Shown: positions 50,453 to 58,898 of the stretch, piece by piece
Numbering within the stretch: position 1 is the first letter of the stretch
How the letters are laid out: every line of letters begins with the position of its first letter
DNA from: Sinomonas terrae
GTDB taxonomy: Bacteria > Actinomycetota > Actinomycetes > Actinomycetales > Micrococcaceae
Length of the DNA stretch: 64,000 nucleotides
Direction: 5' to 3'
Assembly (NCBI RefSeq): GCF_022539255.1
Contig: NZ_JAKZBV010000001.1
Location: forward strand, 2,108,001 to 2,172,000
Notes under the pieces: generated by a model
What the model saw: only the letters and a program-made list of their open reading frames with translations
The model's database searches: none
Told to the model about the DNA's origin: nothing
Translations under genes and position numbers: made by a program

Positions 50453-52420
50453 TTACCAGATTTCCACGCGCTCGTTCGGCGCGAGCCACATGCCGTCGCC
50501 CTCTGCGACCTCGAACGCCTCGTGGAACGCCGTGAGGTTCTTGACGATCGTGTTGGTGCGGAACTCGTTGGGGGAGTGCGGGTCGATCGCGAGCCGGCGG
50601 ATGGACTCTTCGGGGCGGCACACTTGGCGCCATACGGTTGCCCACGAGATGAAGAAGCGCTGCTCGCCGGTGAGTCCGTCGATGATCGGCGCCTCTTCGC
50701 CGTCGAGGTGAAGACGGTACGCCTTGAACGCGATTCCGAGGCCGCCAAGGTCCCCGATGTTCTCGCCGAGCGTCAGCTTGCCGTTCACCGTGTGTCCAGG
50801 GGCCTCGCTGGGGGAGAGGACTTCGAACTGCTCGACGAGACGCGCGGTCAGCGCTTCGAAGGCCTTCCTGTCCTCGTCCGTCCACCAGTTTCGCAGAGCA
50901 CCAGTCCCGTCGAACTGGGAGCCCTGATCATCGAATCCGTGCCCGATCTCATGCCCGATGACCGCCCCGATGCCGCCGTAGTTGACGGCGGCATCGGCAC
51001 CCGGGTGGTAGAACGGCGGCTGGAGGATCGCGGCCGGGAAGACGATCTCGTTCATGAGCGGGTGGTAGTACGCGTTCACAGTCTGGGGCGTCATGAGCCA
51101 CTTGATGCGGTCCACAGGCTTGCCGATTTCGTCGAGGAGCCGGTCCAGTTCCCCTGCGTGCGCGCGGCGAACGTTGCCGAGGAGATCCTTCTCATCGATG
51201 TCGACGGCGGAGAAGTCGATCCACTCGTCGGGGTAACCGATCTTCGGGCGGAAGGCCTCGAGCTTCTCGAGTGCGCGCTCTCGGGTCTCGGGGCCCATCC
51301 AGGAGAGGACCGAGATGCTCTGCCCGTACGCCTCGACGATGTCAGCGACGAGCTTCTGCATGGACTCCTTGTGCTCTGCAGGGAAGTGGCGCTCGACGTA
51401 CAGCCGCCCAACGGCCATCCCAAGCCCGTTCTCCACAGTCGCCACGCCGCGCTTCCAGCGCTCCTTGTTCTCCGGGGTTCCGCTCAGGACCGTGCCGTAG
51501 AAGGCAAAGTGCCGATCAACGAATTCGGGGGAGAGGAACGGCGCGGAGGCGGAGACCACATGGGCTGTGAGCCAGAGCTTCCAGTCCTCAAGGGGAACCT
51601 CGGCTAGCATCGGGCCGAGGCCAGAGAGGAAATCGGGATTGCCGACGACGAGCTCTGCCCGCGCGGGCTCCGCGACCCCCGTCGCCTCCGCCCATGTGAG
51701 GAAGTGCGGGAAGACGGTCGTCGCCTCCTCCTGGGTGAACAGGTTGTAGGTCTTCTGCGGATCCCGAAGCGTCACGCGGTCCCAGTGCAGCCCGGCGAGT
51801 CGCTCTTCGAGCCGGACGACGGCGGCCGCAGCCTCCGCGGCCGGCCCCCTGCCGACCAAGGTGAAGATGTCGGTGAGATAGGAGCGGTAGGCCTCGCGGG
51901 CCTCGGCGAAGCGCTCCTCTCGGTAGTACGACTCGTCAGGGAGACCGAGGCCGCCTTGCGACAAATACAGCAGCACGCGGTCCGGGTTCCCAGCGTCCGG
52001 AGCGGCGTAGTACCCAAAAAGTCCTTCGCTGCCCCCGCGTCCGAGCCGCGCCGAGGTTCGCACGAAACCTTCGGCATCGGTGACGGCGTCGACCTCGGCG
52101 AGCAGGGCTTTGAGCGGCTCGGCTCCGAGTTCTGCAACACGGTCCTCATCCATGAACGAGCGGTACAGCGCCCCGATCTTCTCCTCGTCGGAGCCGGCTG
52201 CATGCTCGCTCTCGGCGAGCTCCTCGATGAGGCCTCGCACGTCTTCCTCGGCTCGATCGCGAAGCTGCACGAACGTACCGACGAGGGCGCGGTCCGAGGG
52301 GATCTTCGTCTCGCGGAGCCACGCGCCGTTGACGTGCCGGTACAGGTCGTCCTGGGCTCGGACAGTCTCGTCGAAGAACTCACGGTCGACGCCGGACGGC
52401 GCGACAGGGCTGTCGGTCAT
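50453..52420 (-). CDS. M13-family zinc metallopeptidase
   Basis: This 655-residue neprilysin-like peptidase has the zinc motif HEIGHGFDDQGSQFD (HExxH), the third ligand in LTLGENIGDLGGL, and the substrate-binding NAYY in TPQTVNAYYHPLMNEIVFPAAIL. The C-terminus (NEFRTNTIVKNLTAFHEAFEV and MW) is complete. No signal peptide or transmembrane segment is seen, so it is probably cytoplasmic, like many actinobacterial M13 enzymes. Substrates are small peptides in general. Divergent from the leuA leader. Confidence 0.94.
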   Translation of the reverse strand: MTDSPVAPSGVDREFFDETVRAQDDLYRHVNGAWLRETKIPSDRALVGTFVQLRDRAEEDVRGLIEELAESEHAAGSDEEKIGALYRSFMDEDRVAELGAEPLKALLAEVDAVTDAEGFVRTSARLGRGGSEGLFGYYAAPDAGNPDRVLLYLSQGGLGLPDESYYREERFAEAREAYRSYLTDIFTLVGRGPAAEAAAAVVRLEERLAGLHWDRVTLRDPQKTYNLFTQEEATTVFPHFLTWAEATGVAEPARAELVVGNPDFLSGLGPMLAEVPLEDWKLWLTAHVVSASAPFLSPEFVDRHFAFYGTVLSGTPENKERWKRGVATVENGLGMAVGRLYVERHFPAEHKESMQKLVADIVEAYGQSISVLSWMGPETRERALEKLEAFRPKIGYPDEWIDFSAVDIDEKDLLGNVRRAHAGELDRLLDEIGKPVDRIKWLMTPQTVNAYYHPLMNEIVFPAAILQPPFYHPGADAAVNYGGIGAVIGHEIGHGFDDQGSQFDGTGALRNWWTDEDRKAFEALTARLVEQFEVLSPSEAPGHTVNGKLTLGENIGDLGGLGIAFKAYRLHLDGEEAPIIDGLTGEQRFFISWATVWRQVCRPEESIRRLAIDPHSPNEFRTNTIVKNLTAFHEAFEVAEGDGMWLAPNERVEIW

Positions 52421-52513
52421 GGTGCCTCCTCAGGCATGCTCGAATGCGTTCATCTTAGGCAGCCACCCTGTCAGGGAAAGGCTTCCATGCCGTGGACGCT
52501 CCGCCAGGCCGTG

Positions 52514-52519
52514 CTATCG
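52514..52519 (+). promoter_or_regulatory. -10 box of the leuA leader transcript
   Basis: TATCGT lies 7 bases before the GTG of the Leu-rich leader ORF, so the leader may be translated from a leaderless transcript. TGGACG at 52493-52498 is a possible -35 with a 15-base spacer. Confidence 0.4.
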
Positions 52520-52526
52520 TGACAAA

Positions 52527-52580
52527 GTGCCACACGCGCAGCGCCTTCTCCTTCTTAGCTGCCGTGGCGGGGCCCAGTAG
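52527..52580 (+). CDS. Leucine-rich leader peptide upstream of leuA
   Basis: A 17-codon ORF starting GTG reads M-P-H-A-Q-R-L-L-L-L-S-C-R-G-G-A-Q and stop, with four consecutive Leu codons (CTT CTC CTT CTT). It lies 114 bases before leuA, where translation-coupled leucine attenuation is known in actinobacteria. GGCGGGG inside its last codons (52566-52572) is fully complementary to CCCCGCC at 52623-52629, just before a TTTT run at 52636-52639, which could be the alternative pairing of an attenuator. Coding is inferred. Confidence 0.6.
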   Translation: MPHAQRLLLLSCRGGAQ

Positions 52581-52693
52581 CCAACTGAGGGACACGAGTT
52601 CCGAGAATGGCGTAGGCCGGATCCCCGCCGCGGAGTTTTCTGACGCCCGGCCGCAGAGGATCCCAGCTTTTGAGAAAGGCCTACAGTAAAACC

Positions 52694-54448
52694 ATGCGCA
52701 ACGCACAGAAGCCCTCGGGTATGCCCGTCCACCGCTACCTCCCGTTCCACGAGCAGATCACGGTCGAACTGCCGGATCGGACTTGGCCGGACAAGCGCAT
52801 CGAGAAGGCGCCCCGCTGGTGCGCCGTGGACCTCCGGGACGGCAACCAGGCGCTCATCGACCCCATGAGCCCAGCCCGCAAGCTCAAGATGTTCAAGCTC
52901 CTCGTCCAAATGGGCTACAAGGAGATCGAGGTCGGCTTCCCGTCGGCCTCCCAAACCGACTTCGACTTCGTCCGCCAGCTCATCGAGGGCGGCCACATCC
53001 CGGACGACGTGACGATCCAGGTGCTCACGCAGGCGCGCGAGCACCTCATCGAGCGCACCTACGAGTCCCTCGCCGGAGCGAAGAGTGCGATCGTGCATCT
53101 CTACAACTCGACGTCTGTTCTGCAGCGTCGAGTCGTGTTCAACTCCGACGAGGAGGGCATCCTCGACATCGCTGTGCAGGGCGCACTTCTGTGCAAGAAG
53201 TACGAAGAGACCCTCCCGGACACCCACATCACGTACGAGTACTCGCCGGAGTCCTTCACGGGGACAGAGCTCGAGTACGCAGCCCGCGTCTGCAACAAGG
53301 TCGCAGAGATCTTGGAGGCGTCGGCGGACAGCCAAGTGATCATCAATCTTCCCGCCACAGTCGAGATGGCCACACCCAACGTCTACGCGGATTCGATCGA
53401 GTGGATGAGCCGGAACCTCAAGCCTCGCGAGGGCATCATCCTCTCCCTCCACCCGCACAATGACCGCGGCACGGGCGTCGCGGCCGCAGAGCTCGGCTAT
53501 CTGGCCGGCGCTGACCGGATCGAAGGCTGCCTGTTCGGCAACGGTGAGCGCACCGGCAATGTCGATCTCGTGACCCTCGGCCTGAACCTCTTTGTGCAGG
53601 GCGTTGACCCGATGATCAACTTCTCGAATATCGACGAAATTCGCCGCACCGTCGAGTACTGCAACCAGCTTCCGGTGCCCGAGCGTTCGCCCTACGGCGG
53701 CGATCTGGTCTTCACGGCCTTCTCCGGCTCCCACCAGGACGCCATCAAGAAGGGGTTCGAGGCCCTCGAACGCGACGCCGCGACCGCCGGAGTCCCGGTC
53801 GACGAGTTCGTATGGCAGGTTCCTTACCTGCCCATCGATCCGAAGGACGTCGGCCGCTCGTACGAGGCCGTCATCCGGGTCAACTCCCAGTCTGGCAAGG
53901 GCGGCGTCGCCTACCTGCTCAAGAACGAGCACAATCTCGACCTTCCGCGCCGGGCCCAGATCGAGTTCTCGCGCGTCATCCAGCAGCACACCGACACGGC
54001 GGGCGGTGAGGTGAGCCCGTCCGTCCTCTGGGACATCTTCAGCGACGAGTACCTCCCGGCGTCGTCCGTCGACGGCGGCAAGGCGTGGGGCCGCTATGCC
54101 CTCTCCTCGGTGAGCACGGAGACCGCCGACGACGGCACGATGACGCTCGAGGCGGCGCTCCGCATCGACGGCACGCTGGTCCGGCGCACGGGAAGCGGCA
54201 ACGGTCCGATCGCGGCGCTCCTCGACGTCTTCTCGTCGGAGGGCGTCGACGTCCGCGTCCTGGACTACACGGAGCATGCACTCTCGGAAGGCGGCAGCGC
54301 GCGTGCGGCCGCCTACGTCGAGTGCGGGATCGGCGAGCGGATCCTGTGGGGCGTGGGCATCGACGCGAATACGAGCCTCGCCGCCCTCAAGGCCGTGATC
54401 TCCGCGGTCAACCGCGCCCTGCGCGACGCGGACGCGGTCGGGGTCTAG
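52694..54448 (+). CDS. leuA: 2-isopropylmalate synthase
   Basis: This 584-residue enzyme catalyses the first committed step of leucine synthesis. The catalytic domain begins WCAVDLRDGNQALIDPMSPARK, with the metal/catalytic HPHNDRGTG and the GNGERTGNVDLVTL motif. The C-terminal LeuA dimer domain (about 440-580) provides leucine feedback inhibition. Length matches the longer actinobacterial form. No good ribosome-binding site precedes the ATG; TACAGT six bases upstream could be a -10 for a leaderless message in addition to the attenuated leader transcript. Confidence 0.97.
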   Translation: MRNAQKPSGMPVHRYLPFHEQITVELPDRTWPDKRIEKAPRWCAVDLRDGNQALIDPMSPARKLKMFKLLVQMGYKEIEVGFPSASQTDFDFVRQLIEGGHIPDDVTIQVLTQAREHLIERTYESLAGAKSAIVHLYNSTSVLQRRVVFNSDEEGILDIAVQGALLCKKYEETLPDTHITYEYSPESFTGTELEYAARVCNKVAEILEASADSQVIINLPATVEMATPNVYADSIEWMSRNLKPREGIILSLHPHNDRGTGVAAAELGYLAGADRIEGCLFGNGERTGNVDLVTLGLNLFVQGVDPMINFSNIDEIRRTVEYCNQLPVPERSPYGGDLVFTAFSGSHQDAIKKGFEALERDAATAGVPVDEFVWQVPYLPIDPKDVGRSYEAVIRVNSQSGKGGVAYLLKNEHNLDLPRRAQIEFSRVIQQHTDTAGGEVSPSVLWDIFSDEYLPASSVDGGKAWGRYALSSVSTETADDGTMTLEAALRIDGTLVRRTGSGNGPIAALLDVFSSEGVDVRVLDYTEHALSEGGSARAAAYVECGIGERILWGVGIDANTSLAALKAVISAVNRALRDADAVGV

Positions 54449-54456
54449 GCCGACCC

Positions 54457-54493
54457 GCGCAGCGCCCCTACCTGTTTGGTCGGGGCGCTGCGC
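54457..54493 (+). terminator. Hairpin terminator after leuA
   Basis: A perfect 12-bp stem GCGCAGCGCCCC / GGGGCGCTGCGC with a 13-base loop lies between leuA and recO. It lacks a T tract, so termination may be factor-assisted or incomplete. Confidence 0.65.
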
Positions 54494-54517
54494 ATGTGGG
54501 GTGGGACAATATGATCC

Positions 54518-55315
54518 ATGGCTGAATCGACGTTTGCTGCGCGGAGCTACCGCGACGACGGCGTCGTCCTCCGCACCCATCGTCTCGGTGAGGCCGACCG
54601 GATCATCGTGCTCCTGACCAAGCATCACGGGCAGGTCCGCGCCGTAGCGCGTGGCGTGCGGCGCACCGGGAGCCGCTTCGGCGCGAGGCTCGAGCCGTTC
54701 ATGGTCGCGGATGTCCAGTTCGTGCGGGGCCGTTCGCTCGAGGTCGTGGGTCAGGCGGTTGCACGAGGCACGTACGGCCAGGAGATCGCAGCGGACTACT
54801 CCCGATACACGGCCGCGGCGGCGATGGCAGAGACCGCTGAACGAATCACAGCGAACGACGGCGAGGCCTCCCTTCCGCACTACCAGCTCCTTGTCGGGGC
54901 CCTTGCCGCGCTGAGCCGAGGCGCACACGCCCCGGAGCTGATCCTTGATTCGTACCTCCTCCGGGCGCTTTCGACGGCCGGATGGGCACCGAGCTTCACT
55001 GACTGTGCCCGCTGTGGGGAGCCGGGACCGCATTCGGCTTTTTCTGCGGCGCTCGGCGGGATCGTCTGCCACGGATGCCGACCTCCGGGGTCGCCGTCCC
55101 CGGCGCCTGAGACGGTACGGCTGCTCACCGCCCTCCTGTCGGGCGACTGGACGGTAGCGGATGTCTCCGCCCCAAGCTCCCGACGGGAGGCCTCGGGACT
55201 CGTCGCCGCCTACGTTCAGTGGCACCTCGAACGCGCCGTCCGCTCGCTCAAGCTCGTCGAGCGGGATGCCGAGCCGATTTCGTCCCCGACCCGACAGGAG
55301 ACCAGCAGCACGTGA
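54518..55315 (+). CDS. recO: DNA repair protein RecO
   Basis: This 265-residue protein loads RecA with RecR/RecF at gaps. The OB-fold N-terminus reads SYRDDGVVLRTHRLGEADRIIVLLTKHHGQVRAVARGVRRTGSRFGARLEPF. The zinc site CARCGEP...VCHGC (about 166-190) is intact. It is followed by uppS with a 4-base overlap, the conserved era-recO-uppS neighbourhood, here separated from era by the LCP, M13 and leuA genes. Confidence 0.94.
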   Translation: MAESTFAARSYRDDGVVLRTHRLGEADRIIVLLTKHHGQVRAVARGVRRTGSRFGARLEPFMVADVQFVRGRSLEVVGQAVARGTYGQEIAADYSRYTAAAAMAETAERITANDGEASLPHYQLLVGALAALSRGAHAPELILDSYLLRALSTAGWAPSFTDCARCGEPGPHSAFSAALGGIVCHGCRPPGSPSPAPETVRLLTALLSGDWTVADVSAPSSRREASGLVAAYVQWHLERAVRSLKLVERDAEPISSPTRQETSST

Positions 55316-56115
55316 GAATGACCCGCCGCGAGTCGCACCCCACGGTAGCCCCTTATCCGCACCCGTCGGGGGCCCAAGCCCCGGCCATTCCCCAAGAGTT
55401 CGTCCCCCGCCACGTCGCGATCGTCATGGACGGGAACGGCCGCTGGGCGAACCAACGCGGACTGCCGCGCATCGAGGGCCACAAGGCGGGGGAGCCTGCG
55501 CTCCTGGACGTCGTGGCCGGCGCGATCGAGATCGGCATCGAATACGTTTCGGTGTATGCCTTCTCCACCGAGAACTGGCGGCGCTCACCGGAGGAGGTCA
55601 AGTTCCTCATGGGCTTCAACCGGGAGGTACTGCACCGGCAGCGCGACACGATGAATTCCTGGGGCGTGCGCGTGCGGTGGGCCGGCCGCCGGCCGAAGCT
55701 CTGGGGGTCGGTCATCCGCGAGCTCCAGGAGGCCGAGGAACTCACTCGCAACAACACCAAGTGCCACCTGACCATGTGCGTCAATTACGGGGGCCGAGCG
55801 GAGATCGCCGACGCCGCCGCAGCTATTGCGCGCGACGTCGCGGCAGGCACGCTCAACGCTCGCTCGGTCACGGAGAAGACCGTCCAGAGGTACCTCGACG
55901 AACCGGATCTGCCTGATGTCGACCTCTTCCTTCGCAGCTCAGGCGAGCAGCGGCTGAGCAATTTCATGCTGTGGCAGTCCGCGTATGCAGAGATGGTCTT
56001 CATGGACACCCTGTGGCCGGACGTCGACCGCCGCACGCTGTGGGAGGCCGTCGAGATCTACGCACGGCGGGACCGGCGGTATGGCGGAGCGGTTGACAGA
56101 GCTCCTGGCGCCTGA
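55312..56115 (+). CDS. uppS: Isoprenyl transferase (cis-prenyl diphosphate synthase)
   Basis: This 267-residue enzyme extends farnesyl diphosphate with cis isoprene units to make the lipid carrier for cell-wall synthesis. The catalytic Asp lies in IVMDGNGRWA, followed by RGLPRIEGHKAG, YAFSTENWRRS and the C-terminal LFLRSSGEQRLSNFMLWQSAYAE and WPDV. Product length (C50 or C55) cannot be judged by eye. The GTG at 55312 overlaps the recO stop; an ATG two codons later is possible. Confidence 0.95.
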   Translation: MRMTRRESHPTVAPYPHPSGAQAPAIPQEFVPRHVAIVMDGNGRWANQRGLPRIEGHKAGEPALLDVVAGAIEIGIEYVSVYAFSTENWRRSPEEVKFLMGFNREVLHRQRDTMNSWGVRVRWAGRRPKLWGSVIRELQEAEELTRNNTKCHLTMCVNYGGRAEIADAAAAIARDVAAGTLNARSVTEKTVQRYLDEPDLPDVDLFLRSSGEQRLSNFMLWQSAYAEMVFMDTLWPDVDRRTLWEAVEIYARRDRRYGGAVDRAPGA

Positions 56116-56169
56116 GCGTCAGTCCGGCCCCGCATCGACCACGCCGTCGAACCAGGCGCCCAGCCGCCC

Positions 56170-57075
56170 CTAGGCGTAGCGGCGGACAGCCGGAGCGGAA
56201 AGAAGCACGTCGTGGAGTCCACCCTCCACGAGCACTTCGTCAAGCCTGCGGCACACGGCGTTTGCGGCCCGCCTCATGGGGCCAACCGAGAGGACCGCGT
56301 CTCTAGAGCGCATGTGCTCGCGCCACACAAGCCCGGTGTCGCTCCGGGTGGAGGCGAGGAGAACAGCGGGAACCGATACGGCTGGACCGCCGAGCAGTTC
56401 TCGCTGGGCCGAGAGGATTCCATGGAGCCAGCCGGCCCGCACCGGGAAGGCAGTCCGCGGGCGCAGGTCCTCGCGCAGGTCCCATTCGCCGCCCGCCTCC
56501 CTGGCTATCGCCCGCCAGAAGTAGCCGCGCGAGGGGAGCGGTATGACTTGGTCGGGGCGCGCCGTCACACGCCCCGCCAAAGCAAATTCCAGCATCCTTC
56601 CCGCCACCCGGCCGCCGTGGGCCACGAGCCACGGACTGCTCAGGACGAGGGCAGCCAACCGCTCAGGACGGCGTTGGGCCTCGAGCGCTACCGCAAGGCC
56701 GCCTGTGGAATGGCCCATGAGAACCACCGGACCGGGCCCATCGGCCTCGAGCGCTTCGAGCGCTGCACCGATGCTCTCGAGGTAGTACTCGGCAGAGGGG
56801 AGATAGCCGGGGTTGCCGCCCGGCCTCAGGCTGCGTCCATGTTCAGGAAGGTCAAGGGCATAGAACCGCCAGCCACGCGACGTGACGAAGTCCGCGAGCT
56901 CGGTGTTGAAGTAGTAATCGCTCCAGCCATGGACGTACAGAAGCGCCGTGGTTCGGATGGCGGTTTGGGCGCTCCTGTCGACGAAGCGGACAAGCGTGCC
57001 CGCCGTCTTGGTGCCAGCGAACAGCTCACGCTGCTCGAAGCCGCTTCCCAGGAAGTCGGCGCTCCAGCCCTCCAT
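56170..57075 (-). CDS. Alpha/beta hydrolase (serine aminopeptidase S33-like)
   Basis: This 301-residue hydrolase has the nucleophile Ser in VVLMGHSTGGLAVAL, Asp in LLASTRSDTGLVW and His in EGGLHDVLLS, a complete triad of the lysophospholipase/monoacylglycerol-lipase type. YVHGWSDYYFNTELADF provides the oxyanion region, followed by ALDLPEHGRS. The ATG at 57075 has GAGGAGGAG upstream; a start 6 codons earlier is possible. The substrate is not known. It is divergent from pyrD. Confidence 0.85.
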   Translation of the reverse strand: MEGWSADFLGSGFEQRELFAGTKTAGTLVRFVDRSAQTAIRTTALLYVHGWSDYYFNTELADFVTSRGWRFYALDLPEHGRSLRPGGNPGYLPSAEYYLESIGAALEALEADGPGPVVLMGHSTGGLAVALEAQRRPERLAALVLSSPWLVAHGGRVAGRMLEFALAGRVTARPDQVIPLPSRGYFWRAIAREAGGEWDLREDLRPRTAFPVRAGWLHGILSAQRELLGGPAVSVPAVLLASTRSDTGLVWREHMRSRDAVLSVGPMRRAANAVCRRLDEVLVEGGLHDVLLSAPAVRRYA

Positions 57076-57149
57076 CTCTCCTCCTCGATACATCTGAAGA
57101 ATAGGCCACCGTTTTGTCGGGTGGAGCGCGGCTAGGGGAGACTAGGGGC

Positions 57150-58241
57150 ATGCGCTTCTACCCCCTCTTCTTCCGTGCCGCATTCTCCTGGATGGATGCG
57201 GAGCGCGCCCACCGGATCGGGTTCGAAGCCATCCGCGCAATCCACAGGGTGGGGGCCGGACGAGTCATCGAGCGGTTCGCTCGTCCCGCAGAATCGCTGC
57301 GGACTCACGCGTTCGGGATCGACTTCCCTTCCCCGTTCGGACTGGCCGCGGGCTTCGACAAGGAGGGAAAGGGCATCCTAGGCCTCGCCGAGCTCGGCTT
57401 CGGGCACATCGAGGTAGGGACGATTACGGGACAGGCCCAGCCGGGCAACCCGAAGCCACGCCTCTTCCGTCTCATCCCGGACCGCGCGGTCGTGAACCGC
57501 ATGGGCTTCAACAACGACGGCGCTGCAGCGGTTGCGCCGCGCATCGCCGCCGCTCGCCGCGCTCTAGAGCAGCGGTACGGGGCCCAGCGCCCGATCATCG
57601 GGATCAATATCGGCAAGACCAAGATCGTTCCCCTCGAGGAGGCGGTGGAGGACTACCGCAAAAGTGCGCGCGTCCTCGCGCCACACGCCGACTACCTCGT
57701 TGTCAACGTGAGCTCGCCGAACACTCCGGGCCTACGCCTGCTACAGAGTGTCGACACGCTGCGCCCTCTTCTCGAGGCGGTGCGTGAGGAATCCTTGGCC
57801 TCGGCGCATCACCGGGTCCCGCTTCTCGTCAAGATCGCCCCCGACCTTGCCGACGGCGACATCGACGACGTTGCTCAGCTCGCGCTCGATCTCGGGCTGG
57901 ACGGGATCATCGCGACCAACACGACCATCGGCAGAGAGGGCCTCGTCAGCGATCAGGCTGCCGTCCAGGCCTGTGGCGAAGGGGGTCTTTCGGGGGCGCC
58001 CCTCAAGGCGCGCTCTCTCGAGGTGCTTCGCCGACTCTCCGCCGTCGTCGGAAATCAGCTGACCCTCGTGTCCGTCGGGGGCGTCGAGACCGCCTCCGAC
58101 GTAAAGGAAAGGCTCGCCGCAGGGGCGAGCCTTGTCCAGGGCTACACTGCCTTCCTCTACGAAGGACCGTTCTGGGCCGCCTCGGTGAACCGTGAGCTCG
58201 CCAAGGCGGGAGCCGTCACGAGGGGTACTGCCCGCGCGTGA
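57150..58241 (+). CDS. pyrD: Dihydroorotate dehydrogenase (quinone), class 2
   Basis: This 363-residue membrane-associated flavoenzyme oxidises dihydroorotate to orotate with quinone. The N-terminal amphipathic helix MRFYPLFFRAAFSWMDAERAHRIGF marks class 2, and the catalytic base Ser is in VVNVSSPNTPGLR. GLAAGFDKEGKGI, NRMGFNNDGA, LLVKIAPDLAD and TNTTIGREGL follow, and SVGGVETASDV binds FMN. It lies far from the pyrC-carAB-pyrF group. Its 3' end overlaps the convergent DUF3043 gene by 26 bases. Confidence 0.96.
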   Translation: MRFYPLFFRAAFSWMDAERAHRIGFEAIRAIHRVGAGRVIERFARPAESLRTHAFGIDFPSPFGLAAGFDKEGKGILGLAELGFGHIEVGTITGQAQPGNPKPRLFRLIPDRAVVNRMGFNNDGAAAVAPRIAAARRALEQRYGAQRPIIGINIGKTKIVPLEEAVEDYRKSARVLAPHADYLVVNVSSPNTPGLRLLQSVDTLRPLLEAVREESLASAHHRVPLLVKIAPDLADGDIDDVAQLALDLGLDGIIATNTTIGREGLVSDQAAVQACGEGGLSGAPLKARSLEVLRRLSAVVGNQLTLVSVGGVETASDVKERLAAGASLVQGYTAFLYEGPFWAASVNRELAKAGAVTRGTARA

Positions 58242-58803
58242 CCTGAGGCTTCGGCAGCCGGAGCGGCCGGAACTGCAGGGCTCGCATAGAGCCGTACCAC
58301 ACGGTGCCGCGCTCGACTTCGCCGAACTTCACCGTGAGCCGCTTCTTGAGCTGACGGGAGAGCCAGAACGTGTCGAGGATGACGAGGATGAACACGATCC
58401 AGAACGCAGCCAGAATGTAGACCTGCGCAGCGCTGGCCTGCGGTACGACAAACGAGATCACAACGAATGCGAGCGCACCGAACATGAGGTACTCGCCGAT
58501 ATTGAACCGCGCGTCGACGATGTCGCGCGCAAAGCGCTTCTGCGGGCCTCGGTCTTTGAGGGGGAGATGGCGTTCGTCGCCGGTCTGGAGGGCGTGTCGC
58601 ACGCGCATGCGCTCGTCGGCCGCAGCCTGACGCTCAGCCACGCGCGACGCCTTCCGGTCCGCGGGCACTAGGGGACGACGGCGCGCGGCCTCCTGGTCCT
58701 TGCGCCGCGGGGTCGGCGCACCCTTGCCGACGAGCGGGGCAGTCGGCATCTCCTCAGGCTGCCCGGCGCTGTCCGCGGCGGGCTCGTTCTTTCGTCCAAA
58801 CAC
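58216..58803 (-). CDS. DUF3043 membrane protein
   Basis: This 195-residue protein has a long basic, charged N-terminus (1-95, RRKDQEAARRRPLVPADRK, RDIVDARFNIGEY) and two transmembrane helices (about 104-122 and 128-148, VYILAAFWIVFILVILDTFWL), then a basic tail with VERGTVWYGSMRALQFRPLRLPKP. This matches DUF3043, an actinobacterial family of unknown function. Its 3' end overlaps the pyrD 3' end on the opposite strand. Confidence 0.88.
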   Translation of the reverse strand: MFGRKNEPAADSAGQPEEMPTAPLVGKGAPTPRRKDQEAARRRPLVPADRKASRVAERQAAADERMRVRHALQTGDERHLPLKDRGPQKRFARDIVDARFNIGEYLMFGALAFVVISFVVPQASAAQVYILAAFWIVFILVILDTFWLSRQLKKRLTVKFGEVERGTVWYGSMRALQFRPLRLPKPQVTRGQYPS

Positions 58804-58863
58804 CTCTCAAGGATAGCCGCCGAGAGGGGTTCGAGCGGCGCGGGGAACCGACGTGGCCGACCG

Positions 58864-58892
58864 TTGATGCCCGTACCCCCGGCTTGTACTGT
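58864..58892 (+). promoter_or_regulatory. Promoter giving a leaderless dipeptidase transcript
   Basis: TTGATG (58864-58869) and TACTGT (58887-58892) are 17 bases apart. The ATG at 58899 is 6 bases after the -10 box, so transcription should begin at the start codon; no ribosome-binding site precedes it. Confidence 0.6.
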
Positions 58893-58898
58893 GAAGCC

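Noticed and set aside
52514..55225. A very long open minus-strand frame opposite leuA and recO
   Set aside because: Its composition is the mirror of the plus-strand codon bias (Arg/Asp/Val/Leu-rich, no domain pattern), and leuA and recO are unmistakable on the plus strand. Similar frames opposite carB, glpK, lepA and phoH were rejected for the same reason.
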